7,430 nucleotides of DNA from Pseudomonadota bacterium (GCA_023428365.1 JAEYYQ010000353.1:1-7430), one strand, 5' to 3'. Positions 1 through 6,889 are shown, counted from the stretch's first letter. Translations and numbers: made by a program. The notes: generated from the sequence alone by a model not told the origin.

Positions 1-1
1 G

Positions 2-382
2 GTCCCGGGAGATCGGATCGTCGGCGTTCTGCTGCCTGCAGAGGGAATCCGGATTTTCCAGATCCACTCCCCGCGCTTGAAGGACTATGAGCAGCAAAGC
101 TGGGTCGATGTGACCTGGGATATCTCCGCCGACAAGCCGGAACGGTTCCCGGCCAGGCTCGTCGTCACCGCCATCAATGAACCGGGAACGCTGGCTCAGA
201 TTGCCCAGGTGATCAGCGAGGCCGAGGGCAACATCGATAATTTGCGGATGGTGCGGCGCGCCACCGATTTTACGGATATGCTGCTCGAAGTCGAAGTCTG
301 GGACCTCGAGCACTTGAACAGGATCATTGCGGGCTTGCGGTCGAAGCCTGTCGTCAGCAATGTGGAGCGCTCATTCGATTGA
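2..382 (+). CDS. rsh: RelA/SpoT homolog, C-terminal fragment with ACT domain (5' truncated by window)
   Basis: This is the last 126 codons of a bifunctional-type (p)ppGpp synthetase/hydrolase, the stringent-response enzyme. The reading frame is open from the window edge, so the gene starts upstream. The visible part begins at VPGDRIVG, which in Rel/SpoT proteins follows the conserved Cys-Cys of the regulatory zinc-finger/CC region. It then runs through HSPRLKDYEQQ and VDVTWDI. The final ~80 residues form an ACT domain (FPARLVVTAINEPGTLAQIA, then a GNIDNLRMVRR segment). This regulatory half senses ribosome or amino-acid status; the catalytic HD and synthetase domains lie outside the window. 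Position next to pdxJ-acpS-lepB-rnc-era-recO matches the single Rsh gene of alphaproteobacteria. Whether both catalytic activities are intact cannot be judged here. Confidence 0.93.
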   Translation, partial: VPGDRIVGVLLPAEGIRIFQIHSPRLKDYEQQSWVDVTWDISADKPERFPARLVVTAINEPGTLAQIAQVISEAEGNIDNLRMVRRATDFTDMLLEVEVWDLEHLNRIIAGLRSKPVVSNVERSFD

Positions 383-400
383 CCGGGACCGCCTTGGTCA

Positions 401-421
401 GCAGGAGAGAAAGAGATTTCA
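401..421 (+). promoter_or_regulatory. Ribosome binding site for pdxJ
   Basis: A purine-rich AGGAGAGAAAGAG run lies just upstream of the ATG at 422 and supports that start. A second in-frame ATG two codons later (MAM) is also possible, but it has no better spacing. Confidence 0.6.
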
Positions 422-1204
422 ATGGCGATGTATCCGGACACTCCCTTTCAGCGCCTTGGCGTAAACATCGATCACGTCGCAACCATCCGCAACGCCCGAG
501 GCGGCCGGCATCCCGACCCCTTGCGTGCCGCGCATCTGGCCATCGAAGCCGGGGCCGACGGCATCACGGCCCATCTGCGCGAAGACCGTCGCCATATTTC
601 CGATACGGACATCGCGCGTCTCAAAGCCGAACTCACCCGGCCCCTCAACCTCGAGATGGCCGCGACCGAAGAAATGCTGGCGATTGCTCTCCGCCATGTC
701 CCGAATGCGTGCTGCCTGGTGCCTGAGAAGCGCGAGGAGCGCACCACCGAGGGCGGTCTCGACGTCGCAGGCGGCCAGGATCACCTGGCGGGGTATGCGT
801 CGCAATTGAAGGATGCCGGTATCCGGGTCTCGCTGTTCATCGAAGCAGATGCCCGGCAGATCGAAGCGGCGGCAGCGGTCGGCGCCGATATCATCGAGCT
901 GCATACGGGCCGCTACTGCGAATATGCTCTCGAGGATGATCCCAAGGGCGTTGCCAGGGAATTGGAGCGGCTGCGCGAAGCTGCCCGTATCGCTGCTGAA
1001 GCCGGGATCGAAGTCCATGCCGGCCATGGGCTCACCTACAACACGGTCGCCCCGGTGGCGCGGATTCCGCAGATCATCGAGCTCAACATCGGACACTTCC
1101 TGATTGGAGAGGCGATCTTTGGCGGTCTGCACTCCGCGGTGAGGCGCATGCGTGTGCTGATGGATGAAGCGCGCGCAAGCGTCACAGGCCGTCGCAGCGC
1201 CTGA
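422..1204 (+). CDS. pdxJ: Pyridoxine 5'-phosphate synthase PdxJ
   Basis: A 260-residue cytosolic TIM-barrel enzyme. It condenses 1-deoxy-D-xylulose 5-phosphate with 3-amino-2-oxopropyl phosphate (3-hydroxy-1-aminoacetone phosphate) to make pyridoxine 5'-phosphate, the last ring-forming step of the DXP-dependent vitamin B6 pathway. Family blocks are present in order: [14 protein letters not shown] (15-28), HLREDRRHI (51-59), NLEMA (76-80), [17 protein letters not shown] (99-115), ELHTG (159-163), HAGHGL (199-204) and LNIGH (221-225). By alignment with the E. coli enzyme from memory, the catalytic His45, Glu72 and His193 correspond to His51, Glu78 and His202. Length is slightly above the usual ~240-250 because of a short C-terminal tail. 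It starts 39 bases after rsh and ends 5 bases before acpS, so coexpression with acpS is likely. Confidence 0.97.
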   Translation: MAMYPDTPFQRLGVNIDHVATIRNARGGRHPDPLRAAHLAIEAGADGITAHLREDRRHISDTDIARLKAELTRPLNLEMAATEEMLAIALRHVPNACCLVPEKREERTTEGGLDVAGGQDHLAGYASQLKDAGIRVSLFIEADARQIEAAAAVGADIIELHTGRYCEYALEDDPKGVARELERLREAARIAAEAGIEVHAGHGLTYNTVAPVARIPQIIELNIGHFLIGEAIFGGLHSAVRRMRVLMDEARASVTGRRSA

Positions 1205-1209
1205 TCGCG

Positions 1210-1623
1210 ATGATTCTCGGACTCGGCAACGACATCATCGATATCGACCGGATCGAGCGTACCATCGAGCGTTTCGGCGATCGCTTCCTGAATCGCATCT
1301 TTACCGACGTCGAACGAGCCAAATCCGACAGGCGGCGCCAGCGCGCCGCATCCTATGCCAAGCGCTTCGCTGCGAAGGAGGCGTGCTCCAAGGCGCTGGG
1401 AACGGGTTTCAGGAGGGGCGTTTTCTGGCGCGATATGGGCGTCATCAATCTGCCATCGGGGCGGCCAACGCTTCATCTGACAGGCGGCGCGGCCGACCAG
1501 CTGCGACGCATCACGCCGGCAGGCTTTTCGGCGCGCATCGATTTGACACTGACTGACGATTACCCACTCGCACAGGCCATCGTCATTATTTCCGGCGTAC
1601 CCATCGACGGCGGGAATGGTTGA
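1210..1623 (+). CDS. acpS: Holo-[acyl-carrier-protein] synthase AcpS
   Basis: A 137-residue 4'-phosphopantetheinyl transferase. It moves the phosphopantetheine arm of coenzyme A to the conserved Ser of apo-ACP, activating fatty-acid synthesis. The N terminus [15 protein letters not shown] carries the Mg-binding Asp8. The block [19 protein letters not shown] carries the second metal ligand Glu57 and the CoA-binding Lys/Ala segment. The C-terminal [19 protein letters not shown] strand resembles the alphaproteobacterial form. Length is at the upper end of the family (120-140). The ATG lies 5 bases after the pdxJ stop with no strong Shine-Dalgarno, so initiation is probably coupled to pdxJ termination. 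AcpS commonly functions as a trimer; that is family knowledge, not visible here. Confidence 0.95.
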   Translation: MILGLGNDIIDIDRIERTIERFGDRFLNRIFTDVERAKSDRRRQRAASYAKRFAAKEACSKALGTGFRRGVFWRDMGVINLPSGRPTLHLTGGAADQLRRITPAGFSARIDLTLTDDYPLAQAIVIISGVPIDGGNG

Positions 1624-1650
1624 GCCAGCAGAGGCTGCAATCTGCCGTAT

Positions 1651-1679
1651 TTGCGTGACGAGTCCTGAGGGTTTATAGC
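1651..1679 (+). promoter_or_regulatory. Candidate sigma-70-type promoter upstream of lepB
   Basis: Within the 111-base gap between acpS and lepB, the largest gap inside the plus-strand cluster, TTGCGT (1651-1656) and TATAGC (1674-1679) are separated by exactly 17 bases. This would start transcription about 45-50 bases before the lepB ATG. It is a consensus match by eye only, and readthrough from acpS may be the main source of lepB mRNA. Confidence 0.33.
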
Positions 1680-1722
1680 GGGCGGACTGACTGCGGGCTG
1701 CGCCGACATCAACGGCCCCGCC

Positions 1723-1728
1723 GAGGAG
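1723..1728 (+). promoter_or_regulatory. Ribosome binding site for lepB
   Basis: GAGGAG sits 6 bases before the ATG at 1735. This fixes the start and shows that initiation signals of this interrupted gene are still intact. Confidence 0.65.
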
Positions 1729-1734
1729 CATGAC

Positions 1735-2505
1735 ATGAGCTTGCACAGCGACACCGGCAAGAAGCACGACAGCGGCTGGTGGGAAACCGTCAAAATCATC
1801 ATTCAGGCGCTTGCGCTGGCCATGATCGTGCGCGTGTTCTTCTATCAGCCCTTCAACATTCCCTCAGGGTCGATGAAGTCGACCTTGCTGGTGGGCGACT
1901 ATCTGTTCGTCTCCAAGCTCTCTTATGGTTACAGCCGCTAATCCTTCCCGTTCGGGGTCAACCTGTTTTCTGGCCGCGTCTGGGCAGCAGAACCGCAGCG
2001 CGGCGACGTCGCGGTGTTCAAGCTGCCGCGCGACAACTCAACCGACTACATCAAGCGCGTGATCGGTCTGCCGGGCGATGAAGTGCAGATGCGCCAGGGC
2101 GTGCTCTACATCAACGGTACAGCCGTGCCGAAGACCCGCGTCGGCGATTTCGTGACGCGCGAGGATGACGGGATCGTCCGGCGCATTCCCCAGTATCAGG
2201 AGACGCTGCCCAACGGCGTGAAATACAAAGTGCTCGATTCCGAGCCCAACGGCGCCTTCGACAACACGAGCGTGTTCAAGGTTCCCGCCAATCACTACTT
2301 CATGATGGGCGACAATCGCGACAACTCGACCGACAGCCGCGCACAATGGGGCGTCGGCTATGTGCCGTTCGAGAATTTCGTCGGGCGCGCCGAAATCATC
2401 TTCTTCTCCGGCGAGTTCGATAACCCGGACGCTTTCCGCCTGACGACACCCTGGACCTGGCCCGGCGACATCCGTTGGGATCGCTTCTACACACTGGTGC
2501 GCTGA
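1735..2505 (+). pseudogene. lepB: Signal peptidase I LepB interrupted by an in-frame TAA stop
   Basis: Type I signal peptidase, the membrane serine protease that cleaves signal peptides from exported proteins. The full frame is 256 codons with one internal stop at codon 69. The first part (68 aa) has a membrane anchor (about 18-36, WETVKIIIQALALAMIVRVFF) and the catalytic Ser46 in PSGSM. After the stop the same frame continues without a shift. It shows box C/D RGDVAVFKLP, the catalytic Lys107 in DYIKRVIGLPGDE, box E GDNRDNSTDSR (about 192-202) and a normal C terminus. Relatives usually read SYGYSRYSFPFG across the break, so the stop replaces a Tyr codon by a single-base change (TAC or TAT to TAA). 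The first usable in-frame restart is GTG at 2014 (codon 94), just before Lys107 and without an evident Shine-Dalgarno. If real, Ser and Lys are on different chains. The rest of the gene shows no other decay, so a sequencing error or a very recent mutation is as likely as a settled pseudogene. Confidence 0.9.
1939..1941 (+). other. In-frame ochre stop codon inside lepB
   Basis: The codons read TCT TAT GGT TAC AGC CGC TAA TCC TTC CCG TTC GGG. LepB homology continues directly on both sides with no frame change. The 5' fragment ends in SYGYSR and the 3' side resumes with SFPFGVNLFSGR. Confidence 0.95.
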
Positions 2506-2511
2506 ACTCAC

Positions 2512-3252
2512 GTGACACGCCCGAGAAAAACGACGTCCGAACTCGAAAAGCGGCTCGGCTACGCGTTCAAGAGCCGGGATCTGCTGGACCGTGCGTTGAC
2601 CCACGCCAGCGTCCGGTCCCAGCGCGGGATGATGCATGATAACGAGCGGCTGGAATTTATCGGCGACCGGGTTCTCGGGCTTGCCGCCGCCGAGATGCTG
2701 CACGAGGCCTATCCGCTCGCGAACGAAGGCGAGTTGGCGCGCCGCTACAACCGATTGGTCCGCGGTGCAGCCTGCAGCGTCGTCGCCCGCCGTATCGGAT
2801 TAGGCTCGTTTCTGATCCTCAGTGAAAGCGAGGACGAAAGCGGCGGCCGCGAGAAAGAGACCATCCTGGCGGATGCGGTAGAGGCCTTGCTGGGCGCGGT
2901 ATTCATCGAGGCGGGTTTTGACACCGCACGCAACGTCGTGCGCAATTTGTGGAGCGCTCAGGTCGAGGATCTCCCGCACGTGGTCGCCGATCCGAAATCG
3001 GCGTTGCAGGAGTGGGCGCAGGGGCGGGGCCTCGAACTTCCAGCGTACATTGCCGTTTCCCGTACCGGTCCCGATCACGCACCCCACTTCATAACGGAAG
3101 TGCATATTTCCGGTCGCAAACCAGCACGTGGCGAAGGTGCATCGAAACGGCAAGCCGAACAGGCCGCCGCCAGCGCATTGCTCGCCCGCGAAGGCGTCAT
3201 GCTCGATGCTGCCACCCCGAAACGCTCAGACAAGAAGCCGTCCCATGGCTGA
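2512..3252 (+). CDS. rnc: Ribonuclease III
   Basis: A 246-residue dsRNA-specific endonuclease that processes the 30S rRNA precursor and structured mRNAs. The N-terminal RNase III domain has the signature NERLEFIGDRVLGL (44-57) with metal/catalytic acidic residues Glu45, Glu48 and Asp52. Glu72 is in NEGEL, and Asp121 and Glu124 are in ILADAVEALLGAVF. A C-terminal double-stranded RNA-binding domain spans about 160-226, starting DPKSALQEWAQ and ending GEGASKRQAEQAAASALL. The GTG start lies 6 bases after the lepB stop without a clear Shine-Dalgarno. The next in-frame Met is at residue 40, too late to keep the fold, so GTG is the best start and translation is probably coupled to lepB. The last 8 bases overlap era. 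Premature termination in lepB could reduce rnc expression if coupling is strong (inference). Confidence 0.96.
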   Translation: MTRPRKTTSELEKRLGYAFKSRDLLDRALTHASVRSQRGMMHDNERLEFIGDRVLGLAAAEMLHEAYPLANEGELARRYNRLVRGAACSVVARRIGLGSFLILSESEDESGGREKETILADAVEALLGAVFIEAGFDTARNVVRNLWSAQVEDLPHVVADPKSALQEWAQGRGLELPAYIAVSRTGPDHAPHFITEVHISGRKPARGEGASKRQAEQAAASALLAREGVMLDAATPKRSDKKPSHG

Positions 3253-4183
3253 GGACGATACGTCATCATCTGAACACGCCGCACCCGATACCCGCTGCAG
3301 CTTCATCGCGGTGATTGGGGCTCCGAACGCGGGCAAGTCGACGCTGGTCAATCAGCTCGTCGGCACGAAGGTGAGCATTGTTTCGCGGAAGGTGCAGACG
3401 ACGCGCATTCCGGTGCGCGGCATCGTCATTCAGGGCAAAAGTCAGCTCGTCTTCCTCGACACGCCGGGCATCTTCCGTCCGCGCCGGCGACTTGATCGCG
3501 CGATGGTGGAAGCGGCCTGGGCCGGCGCGCTGGATGCCGACGCCGTCGTGCTGCTGGTCGATGCCGTCAAAGGGATCGATGAGGATGTCGAGCGCGTCCT
3601 GCAGCGGCTATCAGATTCGAAATCGGCCAAAGTCCTGGTGCTGAACAAAGTCGATCGGCTCCACGATAAAAAATCACTGCTGGATCTCGCCCAGAACCTC
3701 ACCCAGCGCATTGCGTTCGACAGGGTGTTCATGGTGTCCGCGCTCGACGGCAGCGGCACCGAGGACCTCAAGGTTTACCTCGGGGAGACGGCGCCTCCGG
3801 GTCCGTGGCACTATCCGGAAGACGAAGTTTCCGATCTCAGCGAGCGCAAGCTGGCAGCCGAGATCACGCGCGAAAAAATCTACGAGCGGCTGCACGACGA
3901 ATTGCCGTACGCGCTCACGGTCGAGACGACCGATTGGAAAAACCACAAAGACGGCTCTGCGCGCGTCGAGCAGACGATTTTCGTCGAGCGCGAAAGCCAG
4001 CGCATGATCGTGCTCGGCAAAGGCGGGGCGACCATCAAACAGATCTCGATGGATGCGCGCACCGAACTCGGACGGTTGCTCGACCATCCCGTGCACCTGT
4101 TCCTGTTCGTGAAGGTGCGCGAGAGCTGGGCTGACGATCCCGAGCGCTATCGTGAGATGGGGCTCGAGTTTCCGAAGGAATGA
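3245..4183 (+). CDS. era: GTPase Era
   Basis: A 312-residue GTPase that binds 16S rRNA and assists 30S subunit maturation at the inner membrane/cytosol. G1 is GAPNAGKST (25-33). The G2 region is TTRIPVRGI (52-60), G3 is DTPG (72-75), G4 is NKVD (134-137) and G5 is SAL (165-167). The PEDEVSDLSERKLAAEITRE linker follows. A C-terminal KH domain carries the RNA-binding loop GKGG (258-261) and ends VHLFLFVKVRESW. The frame is open further upstream, but ATG 3245 gives the standard N terminus. It overlaps the rnc stop by 8 bases (ATGGCTGA), indicating translational coupling of the RNase III and Era pair. The ~19-residue acidic/serine-rich N-terminal extension before the G domain is longer than in E. 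coli but common in alphaproteobacteria. Confidence 0.97.
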   Translation: MAEDDTSSSEHAAPDTRCSFIAVIGAPNAGKSTLVNQLVGTKVSIVSRKVQTTRIPVRGIVIQGKSQLVFLDTPGIFRPRRRLDRAMVEAAWAGALDADAVVLLVDAVKGIDEDVERVLQRLSDSKSAKVLVLNKVDRLHDKKSLLDLAQNLTQRIAFDRVFMVSALDGSGTEDLKVYLGETAPPGPWHYPEDEVSDLSERKLAAEITREKIYERLHDELPYALTVETTDWKNHKDGSARVEQTIFVERESQRMIVLGKGGATIKQISMDARTELGRLLDHPVHLFLFVKVRESWADDPERYREMGLEFPKE

Positions 4184-4197
4184 GCCGTGCGTCTCAC

Positions 4198-4212
4198 CGG
4201 CCATGATGGCCG
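4198..4212 (+). repeat. 15-base inverted repeat between era and recO
   Basis: CGGCCATGATGGCCG is a perfect inverted repeat (7-base arms around one central base). In RNA it would fold as a 5-bp GC stem with an ATGAT loop. It lies 14 bases after the era stop and 18 bases before the recO ATG. No T-run follows, so it does not look like an intrinsic terminator. It could attenuate recO, protect an mRNA end or be chance. Confidence 0.45.
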
Positions 4213-4230
4213 ATCATTGCGAGCCGCGTC

Positions 4231-4962
4231 ATGAACTGGTCCGATGAAGGCGTCGTCCTGTCGGTCAAATCCCACGGTGAAACGGCGGCCATCGCGGAAC
4301 TGCTGACGCGGTCGCATGGTCGGCATTTCGGTCTCGTACACGGGGGGCAGGGGCGTAAGCTGCGACCGGTGCTGCAGGTCGGCAACCACGTCGATGTGAC
4401 GTGGAAAGGCCGGCTGGAGGAAAACCTCGGGTTCTTCACCGTCGAACTGCGCAAGGGCTATGCCGCCGCCGCGATGCAGGATGCCGCCGCGCTGAGCGGG
4501 CTGACGTCGCTGTGCGCGCTGTCTCGGTTCCTGCCGGAGCGCGATCCGCATCCCAATCATTTCGAGATCACGCTGTTCGTGCTCGGCTATCTCGATGACA
4601 TCCAGGTCTGGCCTGCACTGTATGTGCGCTGGGAGTTGAGCCTGCTCAGTGAGCTGGGTTTCGGGCTGGATCTCACCGCCTGCGCGGCGACGGGCGCGAA
4701 CGACAATCTCATCTGGGTCTCGCCGAAATCAGGCCGGGCCGTGTCAGCGAGTGCGGGCGAGCCGTACCAGGATCGACTGCTGCGGCTGCCACCTTTTCTG
4801 ACCGGTGCCTATCGCGATACCGTCACGCATCAGGATGTGTTGGATGGCCTCGCGCTGACGGCGGCGTTTCTCAAAAGCCGCGTTCTCGATCCAGCGGGCC
4901 TTTCGATGCCGGAAGGGCGACAACGCCTCGTGTCGACGCTCTCACGCCGGTCCGCCACCTAG
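4231..4962 (+). CDS. recO: DNA repair protein RecO
   Basis: A 243-residue recombination mediator. It works with RecR (and RecF) to displace SSB and load RecA onto single-stranded gaps. The N-terminal OB-fold is recognisable from MNWSDEGVVLSVKSHGETAA and the HGRHFGLVHGGQGRKLRPVLQVGNHVDV stretch (about 29-56). The C-terminal helical domain contains YVRWELSLLSELGFGLDLTACAATG (about 131-155), typical of alphaproteobacterial RecO. The four-Cys zinc-binding site of some RecO proteins is not present as a full set. Length matches the family (~240-250). The start is chosen because MxWxDEGxVL is the usual N terminus. The Shine-Dalgarno is weak and a small inverted repeat precedes it. It ends 23 bases before the convergent uracil-DNA glycosylase gene. 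Confidence 0.93.
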   Translation: MNWSDEGVVLSVKSHGETAAIAELLTRSHGRHFGLVHGGQGRKLRPVLQVGNHVDVTWKGRLEENLGFFTVELRKGYAAAAMQDAAALSGLTSLCALSRFLPERDPHPNHFEITLFVLGYLDDIQVWPALYVRWELSLLSELGFGLDLTACAATGANDNLIWVSPKSGRAVSASAGEPYQDRLLRLPPFLTGAYRDTVTHQDVLDGLALTAAFLKSRVLDPAGLSMPEGRQRLVSTLSRRSAT

Positions 4963-4985
4963 ACCGTTCGATAAACACGATCCGT

Positions 4986-5609
4986 CTACCGCCGCGCCGA
5001 TGGCACGATATCCGCGATCATCTCCAAATCGGCCACGAAACGCCTCATCTCGCGTATCCGCATGTCGTCTTCACGCAAGCGCAGGATCGCGGAAGGATGT
5101 ACCGTCACCAACAGCGGCCGACCGTCTGAGGTCTCCCGGATATGGCCGCGCATCTGATCAATCTTGCCCGGTCGGCCGGTCAGCGACCGCACAGCCGTCG
5201 CGCCGAGAGCAACGGTAAGTTTCGGCGCAATAATCTCGAGTTCCAGATCGAGCCACCACTTGCAGCGATCGATCTCGTAGACATTCGGCTTTTGATGCAG
5301 GCGGCGTTTGCCACGTTCGACATGCTTGAAATGCTTCACGGCGTTCGTGACGTACATGCGGTCTCGGTTCAGTCCCGCCGTCTCGATGGCCTGGTCGAGG
5401 AGGCGGCCGGCCGGGCCGACGAACGGCAATCCGCGCCGGTCCTCAACATCGCCCGGCTGCTCGCCCACCAGCATGACGCGCGCATCGGCAGGTCCGGCGC
5501 CGAACACAGTTTGTGTGCCCATCTTGTAGAGCGGACAACGTTGGCAGCTGCGCGCATCTTGCGCCACATTCCGCAGCTCAGGATCGGATTCAGCGAGGAC
5601 GGTGGACAT
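4986..5609 (-). CDS. udgX: UdgX-type uracil-DNA glycosylase / uracil-DNA binding protein
   Basis: A 207-residue member of the uracil-DNA glycosylase superfamily, close to family 4 and best placed in the UdgX branch. Seen: CQRCPLYKMGTQTVFG with Cys22 and Cys25 (iron-sulfur ligand region), and motif A GEQPGD (49-54). These are followed by LPFVGPAGRLLDQAIETAGL, YVTNAVKHFKH (86-96), the loop KRRLH (101-105), Cys116 in DRCKWWL, and the late motif HPSAILR (171-177). UdgX of Mycobacterium smegmatis excises uracil and stays covalently attached to the abasic site through a His in its KRRIH loop. His105 is the equivalent here, so the protein probably acts as a suicide-type uracil-DNA crosslinker (inference). 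Only three Cys are present, so the fourth cluster ligand would have to be non-Cys. The ATG has a GGAG 8 bases upstream. The gene stands alone, without the radical-SAM/DUF4130 partners often seen in other genomes. Confidence 0.9.
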   Translation of the reverse strand: MSTVLAESDPELRNVAQDARSCQRCPLYKMGTQTVFGAGPADARVMLVGEQPGDVEDRRGLPFVGPAGRLLDQAIETAGLNRDRMYVTNAVKHFKHVERGKRRLHQKPNVYEIDRCKWWLDLELEIIAPKLTVALGATAVRSLTGRPGKIDQMRGHIRETSDGRPLLVTVHPSAILRLREDDMRIREMRRFVADLEMIADIVPSARR

Positions 5610-5662
5610 GCGGCGGGCTCCACTTGAAGACCCCCATATGAACCCGCGCTACGCCGTTTGGT

Positions 5663-6889
5663 TCAGGCCGTTACCTCGCGCGCCAAAGCCGCGCCCGATG
5701 TCAGAAAGGCCTCGATCTCCTCTGCGGAATATCCCGCTTCTGCCAGGATCTCGCGCGTGTGCTGTCCAAGAACCGGCGCAGGACCAGCGACCTTTCCCGG
5801 CGTTTCCGAGAACTTCACCGGCAATCCGATCGTCTGGATGTGACCAGCAATAGGATGATCCACGGTCGGCACCATCTCGCGGGCGACGGTCTGCGGATGG
5901 GCGTGCATCTCCTTGATCGACAACACGGCTCCGGCAGGGATCCCGACGCGATCGAAAGCCGTCATCCACTCGGCTGTGGTGCGCATCTTCATCCGCGGAT
6001 TGATGCGCTCCAGCAGCGCTTCGAGGTTCGCCATACGGCCGGGATTGTCCACGAAGCGCGGATCATTCTTGAGGTCCGGGTCGCCGATCTGGTCGGTGAA
6101 TTCGTGCCAGATCTTCTGATTGGGCGCGGCAATGTTAATCCAGCCATCTTTCGTTTGGAACGCCTGGTAGGGCGCAGACAGCGGGTGCGCGGAACCCAGC
6201 GGTCCCGGCGAAATGCCGGTCGCGAAGGCAATCGCGGATTGCCAGTAGGTATGAATGATGCCTGCCTCGAACAGCGATGTGTCGACGCGCTGTCCTTCTC
6301 CCGTTTTCAGTTTGTGCGCATACGCGGCGCACACACCCATCGCCGAAAGAACGCCCGCGGTGATGTCGGCGATCGGACCGCCGACCTTGACCGGCGGACG
6401 CCCCGGACCTTCGCCGGTGATCGCCATCAGGCCTGACATGCCCTGCGCGACGAGATCGAAGCCACCGTGCTCTCCCAGCGGGCCACTGCGGCCGTAGCCT
6501 GAAACCTCGCAATAGATCAGCCCCGGATTGATGTTTTTCAGAACATCATAGCCAAGCCCCAGGCGCTGCATGGTGTCGTGCCGGTAGTTCTCGATCAGCA
6601 CATCGGCCTGGGCGACGAGCCGCTTGAGAATGTCCTTGGCGCCCGGATTTTTCAGGTCGAGCGCGATGCCGCGCTTGTTGCGGTTCATCATCATGAAGGC
6701 CACCGGCTCGCCGTTGATATCCGGCGGTCGCATACGGCGCGTGTCGTCACCACCCGCGATTTTCTCGACCTTCACGACGTCCGCGCCCATGTCGGCCAGC
6801 ATCAGGCCGCAGATCGGGCCTGCCATGATGTGGCTGAGATCGAGAACGCGCATCCCTTTGAGAGGGCCCTTACGGGCTGTCTGACTCAA
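5663..6889 (-). CDS. CaiB/BaiF family III CoA-transferase
   Basis: A 408-residue class III acyl-CoA transferase, a cytosolic enzyme that moves CoA between carboxylic acids. Seen: LKGMRVLDLSHIMAGPICGLMLADMGADVVKVE near the N terminus (FRC/CaiB fold), MMMNRNKRGIALDLKNP, ADVLIENYRHDTMQRLGLGYD, LIYCEVSGYGRSGP and PIADITAG. By comparison with formyl-CoA transferase, the catalytic Asp169 maps to Asp175 in PIADITAG (residue count from the TTG start). EGQRVDTSLFEA and the small-domain LKNDPRF and PLLG-like VLGQHT blocks follow. The TTG start at 6889 is chosen because AAAGGGG lies 8 bases upstream and conserved sequence begins ~12 residues later. A GTG at 7033 would add 48 unconserved residues, and the first ATG (MRVLDL) would lose part of the fold start. 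The substrate pair cannot be told: family members handle oxalate, carnitine, bile acids, succinate, mesaconate and others. It lies 53 bases upstream of udgX on the same strand and may be cotranscribed with it. Confidence 0.93.
   Translation of the reverse strand: MSQTARKGPLKGMRVLDLSHIMAGPICGLMLADMGADVVKVEKIAGGDDTRRMRPPDINGEPVAFMMMNRNKRGIALDLKNPGAKDILKRLVAQADVLIENYRHDTMQRLGLGYDVLKNINPGLIYCEVSGYGRSGPLGEHGGFDLVAQGMSGLMAITGEGPGRPPVKVGGPIADITAGVLSAMGVCAAYAHKLKTGEGQRVDTSLFEAGIIHTYWQSAIAFATGISPGPLGSAHPLSAPYQAFQTKDGWINIAAPNQKIWHEFTDQIGDPDLKNDPRFVDNPGRMANLEALLERINPRMKMRTTAEWMTAFDRVGIPAGAVLSIKEMHAHPQTVAREMVPTVDHPIAGHIQTIGLPVKFSETPGKVAGPAPVLGQHTREILAEAGYSAEEIEAFLTSGAALAREVTA

Noticed and set aside
419..1132. 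Long minus-strand open frame (237 codons) opposite pdxJ
   Set aside because: It lies entirely over well-conserved pdxJ, has no recognisable motif and no good start signal. Long antisense frames are expected in GC-rich DNA.
1626..1645. Possible hairpin after acpS (GCAGA and TCTGC arms, or CAGC and GCTG)
   Set aside because: The stems are only 4-5 bp, mutually exclusive and not followed by a T-run, so there is no support for a terminator.
1939..1941. Genetic code reassignment of TAA
   Set aside because: The other complete genes use stops in the ordinary way and show no other internal TAA. One event cannot support recoding.
1735..2505. lepB break explained as a frameshift or programmed frameshift
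   Set aside because: The frame before and after the stop is the same, and homology resumes at the next codon. A single-base substitution accounts for it.
2038..2703. Minus-strand open frame (221 codons) opposite the lepB 3' half and rnc start
   Set aside because: It mirrors conserved coding sequence on the plus strand and shows no family features. It does not explain the lepB stop.
3128..3244. Upstream extension of era into rnc
   Set aside because: The extra 39 residues are out-of-frame rnc sequence. ATG 3245 gives the normal Era N terminus and a typical 8-base overlap.
5142..5627. Plus-strand open frame (161 codons) opposite the uracil-DNA glycosylase gene
   Set aside because: The minus strand holds a full set of glycosylase motifs, while this frame has none.
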